Origin: Sinorhizobium kostiense
Lineage (GTDB): Bacteria; Pseudomonadota; Alphaproteobacteria; Rhizobiales; Rhizobiaceae
DNA: 64,000 bases
Direction: 5' to 3'
Assembly (NCBI RefSeq): GCF_017874595.1
Contig: NZ_JAGILA010000002.1
Span: 1,240,001 to 1,304,000 of the forward strand
Shown: piece after piece, positions 7,521 to 15,618 of the stretch
How positions within the stretch are numbered: position 1 is the stretch's first letter
How the letters are laid out: each line of letters starts with the position of its first letter
The notes under the pieces: generated by a model
The model's input: only the letters and a program-made list of their open reading frames with translations
Database searches by the model: none
Told to the model about the DNA's origin: nothing
Position numbers and translations under genes: made by a program

Positions 7521-8882
7521 ATGACTGTGCAAAGAACACTCGCAAGTCTCGCCGTCCTCGTGCAATCGGGCGAAATCGACCCGGTTGCGCTTGCGCAGGA
7601 GACGCTTGACCGAATTGACAACCACGCCGATCAGGCGATCTTCATCGGCCTGACGCGGGAGCGTGCGGAGCGGGAGGCCGAGGCGGCCTCGAAGCGCATC
7701 AGGGCCGGGCGCTCGCTTGGCCTGCTCGACGGCCTCCCCGTCGCCTGGAAGGACCTCTTCGACATCCAGGGAAGCGTGACAACGGCCGGTTCCGTCGTGC
7801 TCAAGGACAGTCCGCCGGCTGAAGCCGATGCCGCGGTCGTCGGCGCCTTTAGGGGTGCCGGCATGGTCACCGTCGGCCGCACCAATATGAACGAGTTCGC
7901 CTTTTCCGGTCTCGGCATCAATCCGCATCATGGCACGCCGCGCAATCCGGCCTCAGCCGACGGTCATCGCATTCCCGGCGGCTCCTCCTCCGGTTCGGCG
8001 GCAGCCGTCGCCGCCGGTCTCGTGCCGCTGGCGATCGGTACCGACACGGGCGGTTCGGTGCGCATACCGGCGGCGATGACGGGGATCGTCGGCTACAAGG
8101 CAACACGCGGCCGCTATGCGATGAAGGGCGTCTTCCCGCTTTCCGGAAGCCTCGATTCGCTTGGGCCGCTCTGCCTGACAGTGCAGGACGCGGTCTGGGC
8201 GGACGCGGCCATGCACAGCCTGACCGCTCCGGTGATCCGCCGGGCGGAGCCGGCAGACCTCTCTCTCGTCGTTCCCGAGACGATCGTTTTCGATAATGCC
8301 GAAGCCGAAGTCGTCACCGCTTTCGAGGCCGCGATCCGGAGACTGGAGTTGGCCGGCGTGCGGGTCAGCCACCGGCCCTTCCCGAGCTTCTCGGCGGTCT
8401 TCGATCTGATGGGCCGCCACGGGGCGCTGGTGAACGCCGAGGCCTATGCGATCCACCGCGAGCGCCTGGCAAGCCCCGACGCGGCGCGGATGGATCACCG
8501 CGTCGTTGCCCGCCTCCGTCTTGGGGAGGCGATCAGCGTCAGCGACTACATCGCTCTTCTCGATGCCCGCGACCGGCTGATCAAGGAGACACTGGAAACC
8601 CTGCAGGGTGGCGAGTTGATTGCCCATCCGACCCTGCCGCATGTGGCACCGCCGATCGAGCCGCTGCTTGCGGACGACGACCTCTTCTTCAAGATCAATG
8701 GCAGGAGCTTGCGCAACACGCTGATCGGCAATTTCCTGGATTTCTGCGGCATCTCCATTCCCTGCGGCTCGGGCGCGGCCGGCATGCCGGTCGGCTTCCT
8801 GCTTTCCGCCCCGCATCACCAGGACGACCGGCTGCTTTCCGCAGCACTCGCCCTCGAAGCCGTAATCCGGGGCGAGGCATGA
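7521..8882 (+). CDS. Amidase signature family enzyme
   Basis: A 453-aa amidase-signature hydrolase of the AtzF/GatA type. The Ser-cisSer-Lys triad is readable: Lys77 in LPVAWKDLFDIQG, cis-Ser155 in GGSSSGSAAA and nucleophile Ser179 in GTDTGGSVRIPAA; the 24-residue serine spacing matches the family. The substrate is unknown; candidates are small amides or ureido compounds. I start at ATG 7521 (MTVQRTLASLAVL) with GGGAAGGAA just upstream, because the alternative ATG 7503 lies inside the palindromic repeat. The stop overlaps the next gene's start (ATGA at 8879-8882), indicating translational coupling to the ROK kinase. Confidence 0.88.
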   Translation: MTVQRTLASLAVLVQSGEIDPVALAQETLDRIDNHADQAIFIGLTRERAEREAEAASKRIRAGRSLGLLDGLPVAWKDLFDIQGSVTTAGSVVLKDSPPAEADAAVVGAFRGAGMVTVGRTNMNEFAFSGLGINPHHGTPRNPASADGHRIPGGSSSGSAAAVAAGLVPLAIGTDTGGSVRIPAAMTGIVGYKATRGRYAMKGVFPLSGSLDSLGPLCLTVQDAVWADAAMHSLTAPVIRRAEPADLSLVVPETIVFDNAEAEVVTAFEAAIRRLELAGVRVSHRPFPSFSAVFDLMGRHGALVNAEAYAIHRERLASPDAARMDHRVVARLRLGEAISVSDYIALLDARDRLIKETLETLQGGELIAHPTLPHVAPPIEPLLADDDLFFKINGRSLRNTLIGNFLDFCGISIPCGSGAAGMPVGFLLSAPHHQDDRLLSAALALEAVIRGEA

Positions 8883-9787
8883 TCCTCTGCTTCGATATCG
8901 GTGGCTCGGCCATCAAGGGCGCGATCACCCATTCGCCGGAGCGGATTTTCCCCCTGCCCCGGCGCGAAACCCCGCTCACGGATTTCCGCCGGTTCGTCGA
9001 GGCGATGGAGTCGATGATCGACGAGGCGGGCGGAATCCCGGACGGAGTGGCGATTTCCATCACCGGCGTCATCGATCCGCAGACGGGTCGGATCAAGTGC
9101 GCCAATATACCCTGTATCGACGGGCGCAAGCTTACGGCCGAGCTCGAGGCTGCGCTTCACCTGCCGGTGGTGATCGCCAATGATGCCGATTGTTTCGCGC
9201 TTGCCGAGGCCGGCATCGGTGCGGGGCACGGCCACCGCATCGTCTTCGGCGCGATCCTCGGCACCGGCGTCGGCGGCGGACTGGTGGTCGATGGCAGATT
9301 GATCAATGCCGATGGCGGCTTTGCCGGCGAATGGGGACACGGGCCCGTCGCTGCTCGCGAAGCCGGGGATCCGCCCATCGCGATCCCGGCCTTCGATTGC
9401 GGCTGCGGCCAGCGCGGCTGCGTCGATACCATCGGCGGCGCGCGTGGGCTGGAAAGGCTGCATGTGGCCCTTTATGGCAACGCGCTTGCCAGTCACGAAA
9501 TCATCGAGGCCTGGGAGCGAGGCAATGCCGAGGCGGCACGAACTGTCGAAGTCTATGTCGATCTTGTCAGTTCGCCGCTGGCACTCGTGATCAACATCAC
9601 CGGCGCGACCATCGTACCCGTCGGCGGCGGCCTGTCGAATTCGGAGGCGCTCGTCGCCGAAATCGACCGGACGGTGCGCCAACGCGTGCTGCGCCGGTTC
9701 GACCGGCCGCTGGTGGTGCGCGGCGAATGCCGGCTGGAGCCGGGATTGATCGGCGCCGCCCTGCTTGGCTTCGGAGGACATGGATGA
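8879..9787 (+). CDS. ROK-family sugar kinase
   Basis: A 302-aa protein with the ROK kinase layout. The phosphate-binding loop is FDIGGSAIKGAI near the N-terminus, the catalytic aspartate lies in NDADCFALAEA, the glycine-rich loop is GAILGTGVGGGLVVDG, the substrate loop is GFAGEWGHGPV, and the zinc motif CGCGQRGCVDT is intact. No N-terminal helix-turn-helix is present, so it is a kinase rather than a repressor. Likely substrates are GlcNAc, ManNAc, glucose or similar; not resolvable here. ATGA overlaps join it to the amidase upstream and to cutC downstream. Confidence 0.9.
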   Translation: MILCFDIGGSAIKGAITHSPERIFPLPRRETPLTDFRRFVEAMESMIDEAGGIPDGVAISITGVIDPQTGRIKCANIPCIDGRKLTAELEAALHLPVVIANDADCFALAEAGIGAGHGHRIVFGAILGTGVGGGLVVDGRLINADGGFAGEWGHGPVAAREAGDPPIAIPAFDCGCGQRGCVDTIGGARGLERLHVALYGNALASHEIIEAWERGNAEAARTVEVYVDLVSSPLALVINITGATIVPVGGGLSNSEALVAEIDRTVRQRVLRRFDRPLVVRGECRLEPGLIGAALLGFGGHG

Positions 9788-10509
9788 GCAAGATCCTGCT
9801 CGAGGTCTGCGTCGACGATGCGCAGGGCCTGGCGGCGGCAGTCGAGGCCGGCGCCGACCGGATCGAGCTCTGCTCGGCTCTCGCCGTCGGCGGATTGACG
9901 CCAAGTGCCGGGCTGATGGCTTTCGCAAAGCCGCCACCGACCCCAGTCTATGCGATGATCCGCCCGCGGCCCGGCGATTTCGTCTTCAGCTCCGAAGAGC
10001 TCGACGTCATGCGCCGCGACATCGATGCGGTACGCGCCGAGAGCCTTGCGGGGGTCGTCCTCGGCGCTTCACTTTCCGACGGCCGGCTCGACGAGCGGAT
10101 GCTGACCAAACTTGCGGGACACGCCGCTGGACTCGGCATGACGCTGCACCGGGCGTTCGACCTGGTTCCGGATTTCGAGGAGGCGATGGCGATCGCCGCC
10201 GAGCTCGGCTTCGAACGCATCCTGACCTCGGGCGGAGCGAGGAGCGCGCCGGAGGCCGTCGACAGGCTCGCCCAACTCGTCGAGCTCGCCGCCGGGCGGC
10301 TCTCGATCATGCCCGGATCCGGCATCAACCCCGATACGATCGGCGAGCTGCTGCCGAGGCTCAAGGTCACCGAGGTGCACTCATCCTGCTCCGTTGGTGA
10401 GCCGGCTAATGACACGCGCCTTATCGAGATGGGCTTCGCGCCGCAAGAACGGCGGCGCACGGATGCCGCAACGATTCGGGCGATGAAGGCGCGGCTTGGA
10501 GCATTATAG
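9784..10509 (+). CDS. cutC: CutC family protein
   Basis: A 241-aa TIM-barrel protein starting MSKILLEVCVDDAQGLAAAVEAGADRIELCSAL, followed by GGLTPSAGL, MIRPRPGDFVFSSEE, HRAFDLVPD, RILTSGG and IMPGSGI, all characteristic of CutC. Length is close to the E. coli protein (about 248 aa). CutC was named for copper tolerance, but its enzymatic role is unsettled. The start at 9784 overlaps the ROK kinase stop by ATGA. The coupling to a sugar kinase next to an amino-sugar locus hints at carbohydrate metabolism; that is inference. A REP-like repeat separates it from convergent nagA. Confidence 0.92.
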   Translation: MSKILLEVCVDDAQGLAAAVEAGADRIELCSALAVGGLTPSAGLMAFAKPPPTPVYAMIRPRPGDFVFSSEELDVMRRDIDAVRAESLAGVVLGASLSDGRLDERMLTKLAGHAAGLGMTLHRAFDLVPDFEEAMAIAAELGFERILTSGGARSAPEAVDRLAQLVELAAGRLSIMPGSGINPDTIGELLPRLKVTEVHSSCSVGEPANDTRLIEMGFAPQERRRTDAATIRAMKARLGAL

Positions 10510-10556
10510 AGACGGGCCGGGCGTCAGAGTTGTCTTCCGAAAGAGCCCTTGGAAAA

Positions 10557-10608
10557 ACCCTCCCCGCCCCCCCACAAGGGGGAGCGGTTGGGGAGGGGAA
10601 CTGCGGAC
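10557..10608. repeat. REP-like palindromic repeat, copy A
   Basis: CCCTCCCC-type and GGGGAGGG-type arms around CCCCCACAAGGGGG, sited between the convergent cutC and nagA genes. It resembles the repeats at 20979-21155, 45003-45110 and 55838-55950, but is shorter and more degenerate. Confidence 0.65.
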
Positions 10609-10614
10609 GAAACC

Positions 10615-11772
10615 TCAGGCGGAATGAACCACCTCCCCGCCGATCCACGTGGACTTCAATTGAAGATCCGGCGTCAGCAGCAGGAAATCCGCGTCCGCGC
10701 CGGGGAGGAGACGGCCCTTGTGCGAAGCAATGCGCATGGCATCGGCGGGATAGGCGGAGGCCATTCGGATCGCCTCCTCGAGCGGCAGGCCGAGCTTGCG
10801 GTGCGCGAAGCGGACGGAGGAGAGCATGTCGATATCGGCGCCGGCGAGCGTGCCGTCGGCAAGCGTCAGGCGTCCGTCCTGGCGCAGGATCTCCCGCCCG
10901 TTCAGGAGAAAGCTCGTCATGTCCGTGCCGATCGTCGACATCGCATCCGTGACCAGGAATATCTGTCCCGGCCCCTCCTTGCCGCGGATCGCAATACCCA
11001 TCGTTGCCGGATCGACATGGAAGCCGTCGGCGATCATGCCGGCGTGGAGCGTGCCTGTCGCAAGCGCGGCGCCAACCACGCCCGGCTCGCGGTGGCCAAG
11101 GCCGCTCATGGCGTTGAAGAGATGTGTCACGGTGCGCGCGCCCGCCCTGGCATAGGCGCAGGCCGTCTCATAGCCCACATCCGTATGGCCGAGGCTGACG
11201 GCGACGCCGGCATCGGCAAGTGCCGTCACCTGCTCCTTCGTCGCGTTTTCGGGGGCAAGCGTCACCATGAGGCAGCCGAGCGCCTGCATGCACGCAAGCA
11301 TCTCATCAAGGTCGGCCGCCTCCATTGGGCGGATCAGCGAGGGATCATGCGCGCCCTTGCGGGCGACCGAAAGGTGCGGACCCTCGAGATGCAAGCCGAG
11401 GAAGCCCGGCACTGCCGCAGCCTTCGCCTCGATCCCAGCCTTTATCACGGCGGTGCGGACGTCGCGACGGTCGGTGATCAGTGTCGGCAGCAGCGCGGTC
11501 GTGCCGAACCGTGCATGGGCGCTGCAGATCTGCCGGATGCCGTCGAGGGTCGGCTCGTCGTTCAAAAGAACTCCGCCACCCCCATTGACCTGCAGGTCGA
11601 TGAAACCCGGCACGAGAAGAAGGCCGCGTGCGTCGATGGTCTCCGCCTCGATCGGGGCTGCGTTCGCCGGCACAATAGCTTTCACATGGCCCGACTCGAT
11701 CAGCAGCGCGGCGCCGTCATGGCAGTCGATGCCGTCGAAAATCCGCGCTCCGGTGATTTTCTTCCTGGTCAT
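10615..11772 (-). CDS. nagA: N-acetylglucosamine-6-phosphate deacetylase
   Basis: A 385-aa amidohydrolase that converts GlcNAc-6-phosphate to glucosamine-6-phosphate and acetate. Family motifs: FIDLQVNGGGGVLLND near the N-terminus, LGLHLEGPHLSVARKGAHDP (metal-binding Glu and substrate His), SLGHTDVGYETA, THLFNAMSGLGHREPG and LVTDAMSTIGTDM with the catalytic Asp. Length matches E. coli NagA (382 aa). The start overlaps the SIS gene stop by ATGA (11769-11772), so the two are translationally coupled as the last genes of the leftward operon. It fits directly downstream of MurQ in the pathway. Confidence 0.95.
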   Translation of the reverse strand: MTRKKITGARIFDGIDCHDGAALLIESGHVKAIVPANAAPIEAETIDARGLLLVPGFIDLQVNGGGGVLLNDEPTLDGIRQICSAHARFGTTALLPTLITDRRDVRTAVIKAGIEAKAAAVPGFLGLHLEGPHLSVARKGAHDPSLIRPMEAADLDEMLACMQALGCLMVTLAPENATKEQVTALADAGVAVSLGHTDVGYETACAYARAGARTVTHLFNAMSGLGHREPGVVGAALATGTLHAGMIADGFHVDPATMGIAIRGKEGPGQIFLVTDAMSTIGTDMTSFLLNGREILRQDGRLTLADGTLAGADIDMLSSVRFAHRKLGLPLEEAIRMASAYPADAMRIASHKGRLLPGADADFLLLTPDLQLKSTWIGGEVVHSA

Positions 11773-12791
11773 CGTGTCTCCGTTACCTTCTTGAGGCTCG
11801 CCGGCGCATCCGGGTTGAGACCGCGCGAGCGCGACCAGGCTTCGACGAAGCCATAGAACGGCAGAACCAGCGTGAGGGCGTCGGTGATCGGGTGGCCGGT
11901 CTCGACGAAGGGCAGGCGCTTTGCCCTGCCTGTCCGCGCCGAGGTGACGCGCACGACCGCCCCCTTGGCGCTCAGCCCATCGGCGACTTCGGCGACTGAG
12001 GCTTCGGCGGCATCGCGCGCGGCGAGCGCCAGCACCGGGAAGCGCGCCCCGACGAGCGCCACCGGCCCGTGGAGCACTTCCGCCGCAGAATAGGCCTCCG
12101 CGTGCATGCCGGACGTCTCCTTGAACTTCAGCGCCGCCTCGCTGGCGACCGCAAGTGCCGGGCCGCGTCCGAGCACATAGAGCGATTCCGCCTGATCAAG
12201 CTCGACGGCGAAGTCCTGCCAGTCAAGCTTCACCGCTGCCGCGAACTGCCGGGGCAGATCGGCAACCGCCCGCTTCAATGCCGCATCGCCCGTCCATTCG
12301 CCGAGGACGGCGAGGCCGGCAACGATCGAGTTAACATAGGATTTCGTCGCTGCGACGGCAATTTCAGGCCCGGCGAGAATATCGAGCGGATGGCTACAAG
12401 CGTCCGCAATCGGCGACGGCAGCGTATTGGTAAGCGCGATCGAAACGGCGCCGGCACGCGTTGCGGCCTCGGCCATCGCAACGATGTCGGGGCTCTTTCC
12501 CGACTGCGAGATGGCGATGGCCGCCGCCCCGCCGAGCTTCAGTTCGGCACCATAGATCGAGGCAAGCGAGGGGCCAAGAGAGGCGACGGGCCGGCCGCAG
12601 GTGAGCTCGACCGCATATTTCAGGAACAACGCCGCATGGTCGGAGGAACCGCGGGCGATCGTGACCAGGAAGGCCGGATCCTTGGCGCGCAGTGCGGCAC
12701 CCGCCGCGGCCAGCGCCTTCGCCGAACGATCGAGCAATCGTGCGGCGGCCTCGGGAATCTCGTCGATTTCTCGCCGCATATTGGTCGGCAT
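11769..12791 (-). CDS. SIS-domain amino-sugar isomerase/deaminase (AgaS/GlmS-C-like)
   Basis: A 340-aa protein with two SIS domains. MRREIDEIPEAAARLLD and VTIARGSSDHAALFLKYAVE open the first domain; AIAISQSGKSPDIVAM and ATKSYVN follow. YVLGRGPALAVASEAALKFKETSGMHAEAYSAAEVLHGP marks the second and is typical of the isomerase half of GlmS and of its glutaminase-less relatives. Those relatives act as GlcN-6-phosphate or GalN-6-phosphate deaminases. With no nagB visible, this is the best candidate for GlcN-6-P to fructose-6-P conversion. Start at ATG 12791 preceded by GGAAAGGA; a TTG six codons earlier is less likely. Confidence 0.88.
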   Translation of the reverse strand: MPTNMRREIDEIPEAAARLLDRSAKALAAAGAALRAKDPAFLVTIARGSSDHAALFLKYAVELTCGRPVASLGPSLASIYGAELKLGGAAAIAISQSGKSPDIVAMAEAATRAGAVSIALTNTLPSPIADACSHPLDILAGPEIAVAATKSYVNSIVAGLAVLGEWTGDAALKRAVADLPRQFAAAVKLDWQDFAVELDQAESLYVLGRGPALAVASEAALKFKETSGMHAEAYSAAEVLHGPVALVGARFPVLALAARDAAEASVAEVADGLSAKGAVVRVTSARTGRAKRLPFVETGHPITDALTLVLPFYGFVEAWSRSRGLNPDAPASLKKVTETR

Positions 12792-12821
12792 GTTTTCAAT
12801 CCTTTCCAAAAGGAGGTGCGC

Positions 12822-13586
12822 TCAGCTTTCCGGGATCGTCAGCTCCGCGACAAAGTCATAGGCATCGCCCCGATAGAGCGATCGGGTGAATTCGACGACG
12901 CGTCCCGATGCGAGATAGGACACGCGCTCGATCGAAAGGCCTGCCGCACCGACGGCTACGCCAAGCATCGCCGCATCCGGGTCCTTGATGTTGCAGGCGG
13001 AAATACGCTGCACGGCGCGCACCGGCCGGGCGTCGGCCCTTCCAAGCGCGGCATAGAGCGACGAGCTGACGGAAAGCGGGTCAGGCAGGAATTCGGCCGA
13101 AACGCAGGCGCGTTCGATCGCAAGCGGCATGTCGTCGGCGATACGGAGCCGCCCCAGGCGCGCGACTAGCGCATCCGCCGGCAGTCCGAGCGTCATCATC
13201 TCGTCCGGCGATGGATGAAACAGACCCCGTTCCAGCCATTCCGCCCGCGTGTTGAGGCCGCGCCGGGCCATGTCCTCGGTGAAGGAGGTGAGGCGCGAGA
13301 GCGACTGCTCGACCCGCGAGACGGGCCGGATGACGAAGGTGCCGGAGCCATGGCGGCGCACGAGCAGACCGTCCCGCACGAGATCGTCGACCGCCTTGCG
13401 AACGGTCACGCGGCTGACATTGGCGTAGTCGGCGAGGTCCCGTTCCGGCGGCAGCGCATCGCCATGATTGAGCTTGCCGGACAGGATCGCCTCTTCCAAC
13501 GATTGGCGGAGCTTGAGGTAAAGCGGACCGGGGCCACCGGCCAGAAGGCCTTCGCGCGGCAGGATGGCGGCAAGCGCATGGCTCAT
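12822..13586 (-). CDS. GntR/HutC-family transcriptional regulator
   Basis: A 254-aa regulator with an N-terminal winged helix (PLYLKLRQSLEEAILSGKL, then DALPPERDLADYANVSRVTVRKAVDDL and GLLVRRHGSGTFV) and a C-terminal UTRA ligand domain (SRLTSFTEDMARRGL...). UTRA regulators commonly sense phosphorylated amino sugars such as GlcN-6-P or GlcNAc-6-P. It sits inside the amino-sugar operon, sharing an ATGA overlap with the upstream kinase and lying 30 nt before the SIS gene. It is the natural candidate to bind the repeated motif at 14486-14507 and 14621-14643. Confidence 0.92.
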   Translation of the reverse strand: MSHALAAILPREGLLAGGPGPLYLKLRQSLEEAILSGKLNHGDALPPERDLADYANVSRVTVRKAVDDLVRDGLLVRRHGSGTFVIRPVSRVEQSLSRLTSFTEDMARRGLNTRAEWLERGLFHPSPDEMMTLGLPADALVARLGRLRIADDMPLAIERACVSAEFLPDPLSVSSSLYAALGRADARPVRAVQRISACNIKDPDAAMLGVAVGAAGLSIERVSYLASGRVVEFTRSLYRGDAYDFVAELTIPES

Positions 13587-14467
13587 GCGACGACCTCCGG
13601 CCGCGTGCCGAAGCGCTGAGCCGCAAGCGCGACCGCGCCGCTCAGCGCGTCCGCCTCGGCTTCGACGAAATGCGGCTGGTGCCGTTCGGCAAGCCAGGGG
13701 CGGTAGAGGGGCGCCAGCCCGCCGAGCAGGCAGATCGCCCGCGCGCCTCTCGCGACCACCACATCCAGCGCCTCGTCGACGGTGATCGCGGCGGCTCTCA
13801 AGAGGCGCATCGCCACGGGATCGCCGCGACCTGCGAAATCGAACACGCGGGGTGCGTAGCGGCCGAACTCGCCGGGCTTGGCGAGCCGCGCGAAATCGAC
13901 GACGTCACGGGGATCGTTGTTGAACTCCGAGAGCACCGAGCCCGTGACCGGCGAAGCTTCATGGATGCCATCATAGGCGAGCAGGCTTTCCTGCAGGAGA
14001 GCGTGGCCGATGCGAGCGCCGCTGCCATGATCGCCGATGGTGAAGCCCCAGCCGCCGATGTAGCTGACGGTTCCGCCCCGTCGTGCGATATAGATCGTGC
14101 CAGTACCGAGAATGGCGACGGCGCCGTCCTTGTCACCAAGAGCGCCTTGAAGCGCGATCAGCCCGTCGGATTCGATGTCGGCGGCGGCGAAGGGAAGGCG
14201 CCGCTTCACATAATGCACGGCGTCGCCGACGTTATGTCCCGCGACCCCGAGGATCGCGCTTGCGGCGGTGACGCCCGCCGGATCCAGCCCCGCGTCGTCG
14301 AAAGCAGCGCCCGCCGCATCGGCAATATTCTGAAGCGCCGTTTCCGGATCGGTGAGAATATTGGCGGCACCGGATTTTCCGCGCCCAAGAATATGGCCAT
14401 CCGGGCCTGCGACCGCAGCCCGGCAGCTCGTTCCACCGCCGTCGATTCCGATGAGATAGGATGTCAT
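13583..14467 (-). CDS. BadF/BadG-type N-acetylhexosamine kinase
   Basis: A 294-aa actin-fold ATPase starting MTSYLIGIDGGGTSCRAAVAG. The phosphate-1 loop DGGGTS, the GTGTIYIARRGG segment and GGWGFTIGDHGSGARIGHALLQE are those of BadF/BcrA-type N-acetylglucosamine kinases; some family members (clostridial MurK) phosphorylate both MurNAc and GlcNAc. As first gene of the leftward operon facing murQ, it is the best candidate for making MurNAc-6-phosphate. ATG 14467 follows an AGGTG site. The stop overlaps the GntR gene by ATGA. Confidence 0.88.
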   Translation of the reverse strand: MTSYLIGIDGGGTSCRAAVAGPDGHILGRGKSGAANILTDPETALQNIADAAGAAFDDAGLDPAGVTAASAILGVAGHNVGDAVHYVKRRLPFAAADIESDGLIALQGALGDKDGAVAILGTGTIYIARRGGTVSYIGGWGFTIGDHGSGARIGHALLQESLLAYDGIHEASPVTGSVLSEFNNDPRDVVDFARLAKPGEFGRYAPRVFDFAGRGDPVAMRLLRAAAITVDEALDVVVARGARAICLLGGLAPLYRPWLAERHQPHFVEAEADALSGAVALAAQRFGTRPEVVA

Positions 14468-14485
14468 GAGCACCTCCGCACTTTC

Positions 14486-14507
14486 AAAATACCAAAAAAA
14501 TACCATT
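14486..14507 (-). promoter_or_regulatory. Candidate operator 1 (leftward side)
   Basis: On the minus strand this reads AATGGTATTTTTTTGGTATT: two TGGTATT half-sites in direct repeat, 11 bp apart, about one helical turn. The site lies about 20-40 nt before the kinase start. The same arrangement appears on the other side of the divergent promoter region, which argues for one regulator controlling both operons. Confidence 0.7.
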
Positions 14508-14574
14508 AACCAAGCACGATTTCGCGCTAAGGTTCAAATCGATAGAGAAGCCCCTGTTTACATTGAACTATTTT

Positions 14575-14603
14575 CTTTTGGCGACGCTTTGTTGCGCCAA
14601 AAG
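14575..14603. promoter_or_regulatory. Inverted repeat in the divergent promoter region
   Basis: CTTTTGGCG (14575-14583) and CGCCAAAAG (14595-14603) form perfect 9-bp arms with an 11-nt spacer. It could be a site for a second regulator or a hairpin in the murQ leader. It differs from the flanking TGGTATT motif. Confidence 0.5.
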
Positions 14604-14620
14604 TTAAATTTCCCCTAGAC

Positions 14621-14643
14621 AATTGGTATTTTTTTGGCATTAA
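14621..14643 (+). promoter_or_regulatory. Candidate operator 2 (rightward side)
   Basis: ATTGGTATTTTTTTGGCATT on the plus strand: the TGG half-sites are again 11 bp apart with the same seven-T spacer as operator 1, but in opposite orientation. It ends about 24 nt before the murQ start, a position suited to repression. Confidence 0.7.
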
Positions 14644-14666
14644 TTCGGGAAGAGGAGAACGACGCT

Positions 14667-15566
14667 ATGCAGGCAAGAAAGACCGAAGAGCGCCTTGATG
14701 AGGCAAGGGGGTTGGATCGAATGGATCCGGCGCTTTCCCTTCGCCTGCTCGCCTCCGGGCAACAGGCCGCCGCAAGATCCGTCGATGCCGCGATAGAGGC
14801 GATCGCGGCCGCGGCCGCTCTCGCCGCGGGCACACTCTCTTCCGGTGGGCGGCTCGCCTATGCCGGTGCAGGAAGTTCCGGCCTGATGGCCATGGCCGAC
14901 GCGCTCGAACTGCCGGGTACCTACGGCATTCCCCAGGAGCAGATCGTCGTCCTTCTGGCCGGCGGCACCGCAAGTCTCGGTGACCTCGCCGGCGGCTATG
15001 AAGACGACACGGAGCTTGCGCGCGGCGATGTCCGCAAGGCCGGCATTGCGGCCGCTGACTGCCTCATTTCCGTTTCCGCCAGCGGCTCGACGCCCTATGC
15101 GCTCGCCGCCGCCGACGAGGCGCGGAAACTCGGCGCGAAGGTCATCGCCATCGCCAACAATCCGGGCGCCGCTCTCTTCGAAGGCGCCGACGTCGCAGTC
15201 CTCTTGCAGACGCCGCCGGAGGTCGTCTCCGGCTCGACGCGCATGGGCGCGGGCACGGCACAGAAGATCGCCCTCAACATGCTTTCGACACTCGTCGGCA
15301 TCCACCTGGGGCACGTGCTCGACGGTCACATGGTCAATCTGCGCGCCGACAACATCAAGCTGCGCGGCCGAGCCATGCGGATCGTCTCGGACGTCACCGG
15401 CGTCGGCGCCGAAGAGGCGGAACGGCTGATCGATACCGCCTCCGGCTCGGTCAAGCTTGCGATCCTGCTCGCCTCGGGGGCGAGGGACGCCGCGCAAGCC
15501 GAAGCCGCGCTCGCGAAGGCCAATCAGAATTTGCGTCAGGCGATCGCGATCGTCTCGCAGACATGA
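14667..15566 (+). CDS. murQ: N-acetylmuramic acid 6-phosphate etherase
   Basis: A 299-aa lyase that cleaves the D-lactyl ether of MurNAc-6-phosphate, giving GlcNAc-6-phosphate and D-lactate. Length is that of E. coli MurQ. Diagnostic segments: TEERLDEARGLDRMDP, GGRLAYAGAGSSGLMAMADA (SIS phosphosugar site), ISVSASGSTPYALAA and GSTRMGAGTAQKIALNMLSTLVGIHLGHV. The start at ATG 14667 follows AGAGGAGA; an in-frame TTG at 14634 overlaps the operator and is rejected. It opens the rightward operon ahead of the ABC importer. No MurP-type PTS transporter is near. Confidence 0.95.
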   Translation: MQARKTEERLDEARGLDRMDPALSLRLLASGQQAAARSVDAAIEAIAAAAALAAGTLSSGGRLAYAGAGSSGLMAMADALELPGTYGIPQEQIVVLLAGGTASLGDLAGGYEDDTELARGDVRKAGIAAADCLISVSASGSTPYALAAADEARKLGAKVIAIANNPGAALFEGADVAVLLQTPPEVVSGSTRMGAGTAQKIALNMLSTLVGIHLGHVLDGHMVNLRADNIKLRGRAMRIVSDVTGVGAEEAERLIDTASGSVKLAILLASGARDAAQAEAALAKANQNLRQAIAIVSQT

Positions 15567-15618
15567 AACTGGGATCCAAACCGCGCCCGCGACGGCGCCT
15601 ACAAGAGGGAGAACCTGA

